A stretch of 64,000 bases of DNA from Streptomyces malaysiensis subsp. samsunensis. Lineage in GTDB: Bacteria; Actinomycetota; Actinomycetes; Streptomycetales; Streptomycetaceae. Shown here one piece after another: positions 26,257 through 34,944 of the stretch (position 1 is its first letter; every line of letters starts with the position of its first letter). The DNA lies in contig NZ_JANIIC010000006.1 in NCBI RefSeq assembly GCF_024519315.1, positions 124,001-188,000 on the forward strand, written 5' to 3'. Made by a program: the position numbers and the translations under genes. The notes below the pieces were generated by a model. It was not told the DNA's origin. It did not search any database and saw nothing but the letters and a program-made list of their open reading frames with translations.

Positions 26257-26994
26257 ATGCGAATTTCCGGCACGATGTCCATGCGTGCGGCGGCCGCGGC
26301 CGCCGCCCTCGTCCTTCTCACGGCTTGCGGCGACGGCGGCGGGGACAGCGGCGGTGACAAGGGCGCGGACCAGGGCGGACAAGCGCTGCGCAGCGGGTCG
26401 CCCACGCCGGATCCCACGCGTATCCCGGATGTGGGGGACAAGCTCCAGTCCCGGATCCCGGACCAGTCCCGTCAGGTCGTGGCGGTCTACGGCAAAGGGG
26501 TGAACTCCGCGGACTCGACCGTGGTCCTCTACACCAAACAGGGCAAGGCCTGGGAGCGGACCCACAGTTGGACGGCGCACAACGGCAAGCGCGGCTGGAC
26601 GACGAGCCATCACGAGGGCGACAAGCGTAGCCCGGTCGGGGTCTACACGCTCAGCGACGCGGGCGGGGTGCTGGCCGACCCCGGCGCCCGGCTGCCGTAC
26701 ACGGCCTCCGGCTCCTTCGCGGCGCCCCACTACTGGCCCAAGTCCCACTGGACCGACTTCAACTACGTCATCGCCATCGACTACAACCGCGTCAAGGGCA
26801 CCTCACCGCTCGACCCGACCCGGCCCGAGGGGCAGACCAAGGGCGGCAGCATCTGGCTGCACATGGATCACGGCAGCGGCACCTCGGCCTGCGTCAGCAT
26901 CCCCAAGGCCGGTATGGAGTATCTGCTGAAGACCCTCGACCCCAAGCTGCACCCGGTGGTGGTCATGGGGGACAAGGCGCATCTGGCCGTCTGA
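26257..26994 (+). CDS. L,D-transpeptidase-like lipoprotein (YkuD fold)
   Basis: The 245-residue protein has a signal peptide with lipobox LTAC (Cys near residue 24), then a Gly/Asp-rich tether and a catalytic domain. GSIWLHMDHGSGTSACVSI holds the YkuD-type HxxGxxxxxxC catalytic His and Cys (about 205-213). This family makes 3-3 cross-links in peptidoglycan or attaches groups to it; the L,D-bond specificity is inferred. VGVYTLSDAGG matches the TPxGxF/Y segment of the family. Anchoring puts it outside the membrane, at the cell wall. Confidence 0.88.
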   Translation: MRISGTMSMRAAAAAAALVLLTACGDGGGDSGGDKGADQGGQALRSGSPTPDPTRIPDVGDKLQSRIPDQSRQVVAVYGKGVNSADSTVVLYTKQGKAWERTHSWTAHNGKRGWTTSHHEGDKRSPVGVYTLSDAGGVLADPGARLPYTASGSFAAPHYWPKSHWTDFNYVIAIDYNRVKGTSPLDPTRPEGQTKGGSIWLHMDHGSGTSACVSIPKAGMEYLLKTLDPKLHPVVVMGDKAHLAV

Positions 26995-26999
26995 GCGCG

Positions 27000-27020
27000 G
27001 CGCCGGGGATTCCCCGGCGC
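27000..27020 (+). terminator. Hairpin after the lipoprotein gene
   Basis: GCGCCGGGG (27000-27008) pairs perfectly with CCCCGGCGC (27012-27020) around a three-base loop, six bases after the stop codon. No U-tract. Confidence 0.65.
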
Positions 27021-27092
27021 TGCCCGGGAGCAAGGCCGGAAGGATCTGACCGCACACGGGAAGTTGATCTCGCTGTGCTACGCCATCCGGCC

Positions 27093-27533
27093 TCAGCAGC
27101 GGTGGTCCGGGGCGCCGGACAGGGTGTCCAGCAGCGCGCCCAGCGCATCGCGCTGCTGATCGCTGAGCGGCGCCAGGATGTCCTCCGCGGCGGCCCGGCG
27201 CGCCTCGCGCAGCGCACGCAGCGTCGAACGCCCGGTATCGGTGAGCTCGACGCGCACCACCCGGCGGTTGGACGGATCCGCTATGCGGCGCACCGAGCCA
27301 TGCGCCTCCAGGGCGTCCACCAGCGTCGTCACGGCGCGCGGGACCACTTCGAGGCGCTGCGCCAGGTCCGCCATCCGGAGCGGCTGGTCGCCGTGGGCCA
27401 CGGTGCGCAGCAGGCGGGACTGGGCAGGGGTGATGCCCAGCGGCTCCATGTGGCGCTTCTGGGCGCGATGGAGTCTTCGGGTCAGGCGCAGCAGCTGCTC
27501 CGCGAGGAGGCCGGATGTCTCGGGGGTGGGCAT
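27093..27533 (-). CDS. MarR family transcriptional regulator
   Basis: The 146-residue winged-helix protein shows GITPAQSRLLRTVAHGDQPLRMADLAQRLEVVPRAVTTL (only partly quoted: MADLAQRLEV is the recognition helix region) and DPSNRRVVRVELTDTG, the wing motif. MarR dimers bind palindromes and release on ligand binding. It faces an ABC exporter gene across 135 bases with an inverted repeat, the classical arrangement for control of drug export. Confidence 0.93.
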   Translation of the reverse strand: MPTPETSGLLAEQLLRLTRRLHRAQKRHMEPLGITPAQSRLLRTVAHGDQPLRMADLAQRLEVVPRAVTTLVDALEAHGSVRRIADPSNRRVVRVELTDTGRSTLRALREARRAAAEDILAPLSDQQRDALGALLDTLSGAPDHRC

Positions 27534-27559
27534 GATCGCAGTTTATCAGGACCGGATTC

Positions 27560-27580
27560 ATTGTGAGTATAGGTAACAAT
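27560..27580. promoter_or_regulatory. Candidate MarR operator
   Basis: A 21-bp imperfect inverted repeat with outer arms ATTGT (27560-27564) and ACAAT (27576-27580) and an AT-rich centre including GTATAGG. It lies between the divergent MarR and ABC starts. An upstream ATG for the ABC frame (27579) falls inside it, which favours the later ATG at 27669. Confidence 0.55.
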
Positions 27581-27668
27581 GAGCTATGCTCTCAAAGTCC
27601 GCGCCGACGCGATCACGGCCCGACCATGCCGTCGCCCGCGCCGGCCATTCTGCCTCCAGAAGGAGCCC

Positions 27669-29597
27669 ATGCACCCCGACACACCACCACCGTCATGGAC
27701 CCTGTCCGCCCAGGAGCCCGAGCGGCCCGCGCAGGTGCGGCGCATCCTCCGGCTCTTCCGTCCCTACCGGGGACGTCTCGCCGTGGTCGGCCTGCTGGTC
27801 GCCGCCTCCGCGCTGGTCTCGGTGGCCTCGCCGTTCCTGCTCCGGGAGATCCTCGACACCGCCATCCCCGACGGCCGCACCGGACTGCTCACCCTGCTCG
27901 CGCTCGGCATGATCGCCGCGGCGGTCGTCAACAGCGTCTTCGGCGTCCTCCAGACCCTGATCTCCACCACCGTCGGCCAGCGGGTCATGCACGATCTGCG
28001 CACCGCGGTCTACGACCGGCTCCAGCGGATGCCGCTCGCCTTCTTCACCCGCACCCGCACCGGTGAGGTGCAGTCCCGTATCGCCAATGACATCGGCGGT
28101 ATGCAGGCCACCGTCACCTCCACCGCGACCTCCCTGGTCTCCAACCTCACCAGCGTGGTCGCCACCGTCGTCGCCATGCTCGCGCTCGACTGGCGGCTGA
28201 CCGTCGTCTCACTGCTCCTGCTGCCGCTGTTCGTCTGGGTCAGCCGTCGCGTCGGCGCCGAGCGCAAGAAGATCACCTCAGAGCGTCAGAAGCAGATGGC
28301 GACCATGTCCGCAATGGTCACCGAGTCCCTGTCGGTGAGCGGAATCCTGCTCGGCCGCACCATGGGCCGATCCGAATCGCTCACCCAGCAGTTCGCCCAG
28401 GAGTCCGAGCGCCTGGTGGATCTGGAAGTGCGCTCCAATATGGCCGGCCGCTGGCGGATGTCCACCATCGGCATCGTCATGGCCGCCATGCCCGCGCTGA
28501 TCTACTGGGCCGCGGGTATCGCCCTCCAGTCCGGAGGCCCGGCCGTCTCCATCGGCACGCTCGTCGCCTTCGTCTCGCTCCAGCAGGGGCTGCTCCGGCC
28601 CACGGTGAGCCTGCTGTCCACCGGTGTGCAGGTGCAGACCTCCCTCGCCCTCTTCGCCCGTATCTTCGAATACCTCGACCTGCCGATCGACATCACCGAG
28701 CCCGCCGAGCCGGTGCGCCTGGAGAAGGTGCGCGGCGAAGTCCGCTTCGACGGCGTCGACTTCGACTACGAAAGCCCGGCCCCCGGCGCATCGAACGGCA
28801 CTGCGGTGAACGGCACTTCGGTGAAGGGCGCCCCGGTGAACGCCACCTCGGTGAACGGCACCCCGGCGATGGACATCTCGAAGGGCGCCCCGGTGAAGGG
28901 CACCCTGCGCGGCATCGATCTGACCGTCCCCGCCGGTGGCAGCCTGGCGGTCGTCGGGCCGACCGGCTCCGGCAAGACCACCCTCAGCTATCTGGTGCCC
29001 CGGCTCTACGACGTGACCGGTGGCCGGCTGCTGATCGACGGAGTGGACGTCCGCGACCTCGACTTCGACACCCTCGCCCGCGCCGTCGGCGTGGTCTCCC
29101 AGGAGACCTATCTCTTCCACGCCTCCGTCGGCGAGAACCTGCGCTTCGCCAAGCCCGACGCGACCGACGAGGAGATCGTGGCGGCGGCCGAGGCGGCCCA
29201 GATCCACGACCACATCGCCTCCCTCCCGGACGGCTATGACACCCTCGTGGGAGAGCGCGGCTATCGCTTCTCCGGCGGCGAGAAGCAGCGTCTGGCCATA
29301 GCCCGGACGATTCTGCGCGACCCGCCCGTCCTCATCCTCGACGAAGCCACCAGCGCCCTGGACACCCGCACCGAGCAGGCCGTCCAGCAGGCCATCGACG
29401 CCCTCTCGGCCGGCCGTACCACGATCACCATCGCCCACCGGCTGTCCACCGTGCGCGAGGCCGATCAGATCGTCGTCCTCGACGGCGGCCATATCGCCGA
29501 GCGGGGCACCCACGAGGAGCTGCTGGCCATGGGTGGGCGATACGCCGCGCTGGTGCGGCGCGACTCCCACCTGGCGCCGGTGGCCCCTGCCGTCTAG
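27669..29597 (+). CDS. Homodimer-type ABC exporter (MsbA/BmrA-like)
   Basis: The ATG at 27669 follows AGAAGGAG; 642 residues. Six transmembrane helices span about 35-330. The ATPase has Walker A GPTGSGKTTLSYL (near 430), signature FSGGEKQRL (near 534), Walker B LILDEATSALD and H-loop IAHRLSTVREAD, all intact, so unlike the 22-26 kb pair this one could work as a homodimer. A run of degenerate pentapeptides (NGT/KGAP) is inserted where the A-loop leads into the first strands. Probably repressed by the divergent MarR. Confidence 0.94.
   Translation: MHPDTPPPSWTLSAQEPERPAQVRRILRLFRPYRGRLAVVGLLVAASALVSVASPFLLREILDTAIPDGRTGLLTLLALGMIAAAVVNSVFGVLQTLISTTVGQRVMHDLRTAVYDRLQRMPLAFFTRTRTGEVQSRIANDIGGMQATVTSTATSLVSNLTSVVATVVAMLALDWRLTVVSLLLLPLFVWVSRRVGAERKKITSERQKQMATMSAMVTESLSVSGILLGRTMGRSESLTQQFAQESERLVDLEVRSNMAGRWRMSTIGIVMAAMPALIYWAAGIALQSGGPAVSIGTLVAFVSLQQGLLRPTVSLLSTGVQVQTSLALFARIFEYLDLPIDITEPAEPVRLEKVRGEVRFDGVDFDYESPAPGASNGTAVNGTSVKGAPVNATSVNGTPAMDISKGAPVKGTLRGIDLTVPAGGSLAVVGPTGSGKTTLSYLVPRLYDVTGGRLLIDGVDVRDLDFDTLARAVGVVSQETYLFHASVGENLRFAKPDATDEEIVAAAEAAQIHDHIASLPDGYDTLVGERGYRFSGGEKQRLAIARTILRDPPVLILDEATSALDTRTEQAVQQAIDALSAGRTTITIAHRLSTVREADQIVVLDGGHIAERGTHEELLAMGGRYAALVRRDSHLAPVAPAV
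28795..28910. repeat. Degenerate 15-bp in-frame repeats in the ABC ATPase gene
   Basis: The stretch encodes about 38 residues built from five-residue units of the form V[N/K]G[T/A][S/P], such as VNGTS, VKGAP, VNATS and VNGTP. The 15-base units share GGTGAA[C/G]GGC. They interrupt the ATPase between VDFDYESP and TLRGIDLTV. Confidence 0.7.
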
Positions 29598-29665
29598 TCC
29601 GCCAAGACCCTCCGCCAAGACGCTCCGTAAAACCCTGGAAAGACGTGGCACCGTACCTATGACGG

Positions 29666-30525
29666 TCAGGCGGGCACTGTGCCCGCCGGAGCCGATGTGT
29701 CCGTGCCCTGCGCCGGGGCATCGCCCGCCGGGCGGCAGACGATCCGACGCGCCGGGGGCTCCGGGGTGGCGCCCCCGGAGTGACCGGGGTGAGGTGGCAC
29801 AAGGTTTCTCAGCGTCGGGGAGGGCTCCAGGCCCAGCTCATCGAGGAGAACGCGGCGGCACTGTTCGTACTGGCGCAGTGCCGCGCCCCGGTTGCCCGCA
29901 GCCAGATGGGCGTTGATGAGCACCCGATGAGCGCTCTCCCGCAGGGGTTCCGCACGTACGGCGGCGAGCCCGGCGGCGACAGCCTCGCCATGGCGGCCCA
30001 CCGCTGTCAACCGCTCGGTCATCGCCTCCAGGGCGTACAGCCGCAGTTCATGGTATTGCTCCTGCTCGACCAACACCCATTCGTTCTCCGACCACTCCGG
30101 TAAGAGGTCGGCCGAGAGATCCTCCCGCGTCCGCGCGGTGAGGATGTCGTCGCATGAGCGCGACATGTCGAGCAACTGGTGCGCACGCGTCGCCGCCACA
30201 TGGATGTCCACGTCGATGTGTTTGCAGATCGCCAGTTCCTGGGTGGATGCGTCGATGACCTGATGCCCCGTTCGCGAGGCGCGCCATAACGATGAGCGGA
30301 GGTTGGCGTTGGCGCGGGACGCCGTGACGTCCGGCCACAGCATTCCCGCCACATAGGTCCGGCTCCGCGGTGTGTTCTGGAGGGCGAGGAACGCGAGGAG
30401 GCGCTGGGGGGCGCCTGGCCCCGGCTCCCGGTCCGCACGATGCGCGCACGGAAGCCATCCGCTCTGCCGTCTTCCACCCAGACCCGGAGGATCAGGACAC
30501 CGGTCCGTTCTGAGGGGATTTCCAT
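29666..30525 (-). pseudogene. BTAD/SARP-type regulator with disrupted 5' end
   Basis: The 29666-frame reads QRLLAFLALQNTPRSRTYVAG, MLWPDVTASRANANLRSSLW (C-terminal part of the OmpR-like DNA-binding domain) and a BTAD domain (YALEAMTERLTAVGRHGEA, QYEQCRRVLLDELGLEPSP), typical of AfsR/SARP activators. The first strands of the DNA-binding domain are missing in that frame. Instead, another frame supplies MEIPSERTGVLILRVWVEDG with the ATG at 30525 and joins near 30430. Either a frameshift or a fusion with another gene's 5' end explains this. The BTAD frame itself stays open to a GTG at 30553, so a product is possible. Confidence 0.55.
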
Positions 30526-30702
30526 GAGGGGAAAATATGCCCGCCCGTGTCACCTCGGCGTTGTCGCCGTGTGTCCGGGTTCGTCATCGGCGGCGGCGGA
30601 AACGGACCGGTGACGTTCGTGTGATGTGCGTATCGCGGTCCGGCCAAGCCGGGACCGGCATCCTCTCGGGGCACGCTTCCGAGCGCGGAGGGGGGGATAC
30701 GC

Positions 30703-31286
30703 ATGGGTGACTTCGGTGTCATCGCCGATGTCTCGACGGTCATCGCGCAGAGCCTGTCCCAGGCCCTGCGCGGGCTCAGCCAGGTGGAACCGCCGATCGC
30801 GGAGCTCAACGACCTCTCCGAGACGGTGCAGACACCGCCGCCGAAGCTCACGGTGTTCCTCTACGAGATCGCCGAGGACCCCACATCGCGCAACCGGCCG
30901 CCGGTGCGCTCCCAGCCACCCGCCCCACCGACCGCCCGCAAGCCGCCGATGGCGCTGCTACTGCGATACCTGGTCACGCCCTGGGGCGGCGACCAGGCGA
31001 CCCAGCACCGGATGCTCGGACGGGCCCTGCAAACGTTCTATGACGACGCGATCCTGGACGGCGCACAGCTGTCCGGCAGCCTCGCGGCGAGCACCGACTC
31101 GCTGCACCTCAGCCTGACCCCGCTCACCTTGGACCAGAAGTCCTGGGTCTGGTCTGGTACGCGATTCAGAAGCCGTACCGGCTGTCGCTGAACTACGAGG
31201 TCCGCGTGGTCAACCTGGACTCCGCGGTCGAGACGCCGGTGCACCCGGTGCGGAGCCGGGTCATCGGCGGGGCGGTGATGCCATGA
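30703..31286 (+). pseudogene. DUF4255 (Pvc16-like) tail protein, frameshifted by a 5-bp duplication
   Basis: The start has GGAGGGGGG upstream. VIADVSTVIAQSLSQALRGL and TVFLYEIAEDPTSRNRPP are characteristic of the DUF4255/Pvc16 N-terminal family of contractile injection systems. TCTGG is duplicated at 31148-31157, shifting the frame into an early stop at 31191. Removing one copy restores WVWYAIQKPYRLSLNYEVRV through to a TGA at 31284-31286 that overlaps the next ATG (ATGA). The family acts near the sheath or tube terminus. Confidence 0.8.
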
Positions 31287-31813
31287 GCCGCTTCATACCC
31301 CGCTGGAACGATCGACGCTCTACAGCCCGGCCTGGCTCATACCGTACGACGACTTCGCCCACCGTCCAGGCGCTGGTGGACACCTCCGACACCCTGGAGA
31401 ACGTACGGAAGGTCTACGTCGACGCGGTGCGCGATCTGCTGCGGCCCGACAGCCGGGAACACGCGCCCCCGGTGGTCCGGTTCGTCTGGGACGAGGAGGT
31501 CTTCACCGGAGTCGTGGAGAAGCTGGACGTCAACTACCAGCTCTTCCAGCCGGACGGTGTGCCGCTGCGGGCCATGCTGGACCTCTCGCTCAAGGAGTTC
31601 CGCACGGCCGCCTCGCAGGTCGCCGGGACACCGCGCTCCTCTCCCACGGTGGAGAAGAGCTATGTGGTGCGCCGTGGCGACACGCTCAGCTCCATCTCCG
31701 CCGCGCTGTACCGGCGGCCCGACGCCTGGCGGGAGCTGGCGCGCGCCAACGGCATCGGCGACCCGCGGGACCTGCGACCGGGCCGGGTGCTGACCGTGCC
31801 CCGGCTGTCGTGA
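31283..31813 (+). CDS. LysM-containing injection-system protein (Afp7-like), N-terminus probably replaced
   Basis: The 176-residue frame has the tail-protein core VDTSDTLENVRKVYVDAVRDL, APPVVRFVWDEEVF and YQLFQPDGVPLRAML, then a C-terminal LysM (SYVVRRGDTLSSISAALY ... PGRVLTVP). In phage and eCIS homologues the LysM protein links tube and hub and is usually over 200 residues. Here the first 30 residues (basic, Thr-rich) do not match and the usual N-terminal domain is lacking, so the 5' end is probably a deletion scar. ATGA overlap with the DUF4255 remnant. Confidence 0.75.
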   Translation: MSRFIPRWNDRRSTARPGSYRTTTSPTVQALVDTSDTLENVRKVYVDAVRDLLRPDSREHAPPVVRFVWDEEVFTGVVEKLDVNYQLFQPDGVPLRAMLDLSLKEFRTAASQVAGTPRSSPTVEKSYVVRRGDTLSSISAALYRRPDAWRELARANGIGDPRDLRPGRVLTVPRLS

Positions 31814-31823
31814 GGAGCGCGCG

Positions 31824-33005
31824 ATGAGCACCCCCGCGCCCGAGGTCGCCTCGCCCGACCGGTACGCGCCCGAGTTCGACGTGCGCATCGAGGGCCTGGA
31901 GATGGATCCGTCCACCAAGAACGACATCATCGACATCAAGGTGAACCGGGACATCGATGAGATGTCCGGCTTCGATCTCACCCTGAACAACTGGGACGAT
32001 GCGAACCTGCGGTTCAAGCCCAGCGATTCGCCGCGGTTCCGGCTCGGTGGCCGGGTCTCGGTCCGGCTCGGCTACGCCGACGAGCTGCTCACCGTCGCCA
32101 CCGGGACCATCTCCACGCTCAGCCCCAAGTTCACCGATGGCGCTTCGCCCACCGTCCAGGTCAGCGGCGTGGACGGGCTGCTGCGGCTCAAGGACCGCAA
32201 GCCCACCGAGAACGAGGTCAAGATCTACCGCGATCTGCCCGACTGGCGCATCGCCGAGCAGATCGCCCAGCGCAACCATCTGCGCATCCAGGTCACCAGG
32301 GAGGGGCCCACCCACGACCGGGTGGTGCAGAAGAACCAGGACGACGCCACATTCCTGCTGGAGCGGGCCAAGCGGCTCGACTTCGACTGCTGCATCCTGC
32401 CGGACCCCACGACCGGCGAGGACACGCTGTACTTCATCAAGCCGACCGATGGCCGCGACGGCCGCCCGATCCGGTTGTACCGGCTGGCGTACGCACCCGG
32501 GCTGAGCACCGGTCCCACCGCCCAGCCCGAGGGGCTGGTCCCCAACCTGATCGAGTTCACCCCGACCCTGACCGTCTCCCAGCAGGTCAGCAAGGTCACC
32601 GTGCGCGGCTGGGACCCTCGTACCAAACAGCCGATCGCGTTCACCGCGACCGCCGAGAACCTGCCGGCCGGGGAGAACACTGCCGATGGGCAGAGCGGGC
32701 CGCGGGCCGCCGACTCCACCTTGCAGGGCCGCCAGGAGGTCGTGGTGGACGCCCCGGTCGGCAGCGACCAGGAGGCCCGCGAACTGGCGATCAGCCTGTT
32801 GCGCGAGCGTGCCTACGAGTTCATCACCGCGACCGGCAAGGTGGCGGGTCTGCCCGAGCTGAGGCCCGGCGACAACCTGGAGATCTACGGCCTCGGCCGC
32901 CGCTTCTCGGGCACCTACTTCGTCAAACGGGTCGAGCACACCCTCAACACCAGCGGTTTCTTCACCCAGTTCACCGCACGGCGGATCCACCAGGGGGCCC
33001 AGTGA
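31824..33005 (+). CDS. Phage late control D-like hub protein (gp27/Afp8-like)
   Basis: The 393-residue protein opens RYAPEFDVRIEGLEMDPS and contains GVDGLLRLKDRKP, WRIAEQIAQRN, FLLERAKRLDFDCCI and GSDQEARELAISLLRERAYEF, the layout of GPD/gp27 baseplate hub proteins. The C-terminus FSGTYFVKRVEHTLNTSGF is also standard. It forms the hub on which the spike sits. It is intact, and overlaps the spike gene by 4 bases (GTGA). Confidence 0.9.
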   Translation: MSTPAPEVASPDRYAPEFDVRIEGLEMDPSTKNDIIDIKVNRDIDEMSGFDLTLNNWDDANLRFKPSDSPRFRLGGRVSVRLGYADELLTVATGTISTLSPKFTDGASPTVQVSGVDGLLRLKDRKPTENEVKIYRDLPDWRIAEQIAQRNHLRIQVTREGPTHDRVVQKNQDDATFLLERAKRLDFDCCILPDPTTGEDTLYFIKPTDGRDGRPIRLYRLAYAPGLSTGPTAQPEGLVPNLIEFTPTLTVSQQVSKVTVRGWDPRTKQPIAFTATAENLPAGENTADGQSGPRAADSTLQGRQEVVVDAPVGSDQEARELAISLLRERAYEFITATGKVAGLPELRPGDNLEIYGLGRRFSGTYFVKRVEHTLNTSGFFTQFTARRIHQGAQ

Positions 33006-33703
33006 CCATGAGGGGCACACCACGCGCCCGCTCCGCCGACAAGCGCTACTACGGCGTCGTCGAGGCGCTCGTGGTGGAGAACGAGGGTGATGACGAAGGC
33101 CAGGTCAAGCTGAAGTTCCCGTGGTTCGACGACACCACGGTCACCGACTGGGTCCGGGTCGGCCAGCTGTACGCGGGGAGTGGCTACGGCTCGGTGTTCG
33201 TCCCCGAGAAGGGCGATGAGGTGCTCGTCGCCTTCGTCCACGGGGACATGCGGTACCCGATCGTGCTGGGCGGCCTCTACAACAGAGAGGACAAGCCGCC
33301 GACCGCCCGGACCGAAGGCCGCGACCAGAAGATGATCCGGACCCGGCACGGCCATGAAGTGCTCCTGGACGACACCCGGTCCAAGGCCGCCGTACGGATC
33401 ACCTCCGCCGCAGGACATGTGGTGGAGCTGGACGACCAGGGCAAGGCGATCCGGATCACCGCGGCCGAGGGCGGCAGCGTCACCGTGACCGCGCAGGGCG
33501 ACATCACCCTCAAGGCGCCGAAGGTGACGGTCGAATCCCCCTCCATCGACCTCGGCGGCGGCGCCACCGAACCGCTGGTGCTCGGCAACGCGCTGCTCCA
33601 GGCGTTCAACGCCCACACCCACCCCTCCGCCGCCGGGCCCACCGGCCCGCCGACCCCGCCGCTCACCCCCGCCGTGCTGGCGAAGAAGGCGAGGACGGCA
33701 TGA
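33002..33703 (+). CDS. Spike protein, VgrG/gp5 OB-fold baseplate assembly protein V
   Basis: The GTG start at 33002 overlaps the hub stop codon; 233 residues. YYGVVEALVVENEGDDEGQVKLKFPWFDD is the gp5 OB-fold start (quoted only in part here), then VFVPEKGDEVLVAFVHGDMRYPIVLGGLY and a beta-helix-like C-terminal part with repeating short valine strands (ITLKAPKVTVESPSIDL). HTHPSAAGPTGPP near the end is the usual tip-binding His-rich tail. The spike punctures the target envelope in related systems. Confidence 0.9.
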   Translation: MTMRGTPRARSADKRYYGVVEALVVENEGDDEGQVKLKFPWFDDTTVTDWVRVGQLYAGSGYGSVFVPEKGDEVLVAFVHGDMRYPIVLGGLYNREDKPPTARTEGRDQKMIRTRHGHEVLLDDTRSKAAVRITSAAGHVVELDDQGKAIRITAAEGGSVTVTAQGDITLKAPKVTVESPSIDLGGGATEPLVLGNALLQAFNAHTHPSAAGPTGPPTPPLTPAVLAKKARTA

Positions 33704-34113
33704 GCGAGGAGTTCCTCGGAACCGGGTGGCGGTTCCCGATCCTGCCCGACGCGTCCGGGCGGCTCGGGTACGCCGTCGGCGAGGAGAGCATCGAGCACTG
33801 TCTGCGGGCGCTGCTGCTCACCGCCACCGGCGAGCGGGTCATGCGGCCCGAACTGGGCACCCGCGCCCAGGAGTTGCTGTTCGCGCCCGGCAGTGTGCAG
33901 AACCTGCGCGATCTGGAGCGGTCGATCGCCACCGCCGTCCGTGACCATGAGCCGCGGGTGGAACTGGAAGAGGTCCGCGCGGAGGCCGACCCCGCCGACG
34001 AGTCGCGGATCACCGTCTCGGTCGTCTACCGCATCCGGCGCAGCAACACCAAGGCCAACCTGGTGTTCCCGTTCTACACCGGACTCACGGGCCTCACCGG
34101 GGGCACCCCATGA
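33700..34113 (+). CDS. Baseplate wedge protein gp25/GPW family
   Basis: The 137-residue protein shows GTGWRFPILPD, EESIEHCLRALLLTATGERVMRPELGT and RDLERSIATAVRDHEPRV, the gp25-like wedge layout including the EPR motif. It caps the baseplate and nucleates the sheath in phage T4 and eCIS. It overlaps the spike and baseplate genes by 4 bases each. Confidence 0.92.
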   Translation: MSEEFLGTGWRFPILPDASGRLGYAVGEESIEHCLRALLLTATGERVMRPELGTRAQELLFAPGSVQNLRDLERSIATAVRDHEPRVELEEVRAEADPADESRITVSVVYRIRRSNTKANLVFPFYTGLTGLTGGTP

Positions 34114-34944
34114 CCCTGCCCGCGCCGAAGCTGGACGACCTCACCTGGGCCGACATGATGGCGGCCATCCGCCGCCGGATCCCCGCCGAGTCCGACGGCA
34201 TCTGGACGCTGCACGCGCCCGTCGACCCCGGTGTCACCCTCCTCGAACTCTTCGCCTACCTCCTCGAACATCGGCTGTACTGGCTCGACCAGGTGCCGGA
34301 CGCGCTCGTGGTCGCCGTACTGCGGCTGCTCGGCCTCGAACCGCCGCGCCCCGCCCGCCCCGCCGCCACCGTGCTGCGCCTCGCCGCCCGGCAGGAGGAC
34401 ACCGCCCTGCCCGTGGTCCCCGCCGGGACGGCGCTGACCCGCGACCCCACCGGGCAGATCGTCTTCACCCTCGATGACGACGTGGCCGTCCTCCCGCTCG
34501 CCGAGGGCGGTGAGGTCACCGTGTGGACCGACCGCGACCGCACGGCGGATCTGCGGGCCCGGCGCGGTATCGCGCTGCTGGCGAGCGACGGCGCCCCGGC
34601 GCAGGTCCGGTTCACCCTGCCGCTCACCGGGGAGCATCCCGCTCCCGGCCCGATCGGCCTGCTCGTCGAGTTGGACGCGCCCGCCGCGTCCGTGCCGTCG
34701 TGGCTGCCCGGGGCGGTCGCCGACGTACCGCCGCCCGCCGAGCTGACCTGGTCCTGGTTCCGGCCGGGCACGGACCTCTCCGGCGGGTTCGAGAAGGTCG
34801 AGGACGGCACGGGCGGGCTCAGACGGTCCGGTGTCGTCCGGCTGCACCCGCCGGCCGGCTGTACCACGCGCGACACCGGACTGCTGGTGACGACCCCGGC
34901 CGCCACCTACGCGGCCCCACCCCGTCTGCTCCAGCTCGCCGTCA
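34110..34944 (+). pseudogene. 5' part of a baseplate assembly (gp6/J-like) gene
   Basis: MTLPAPKLDDLTWADMM begins a protein with GVTLLELFAYLLEHRLYWLDQVPD and LRLLGLEPPRPARPA, matching the N-terminus of putative baseplate assembly proteins of eCIS. After about residue 277 (LLQLAVNV) similarity stops and the frame runs as Arg-rich nonsense to 35426. Family members are typically more than twice this length. The 3' part is replaced by an unrelated acyltransferase end. Confidence 0.8.
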
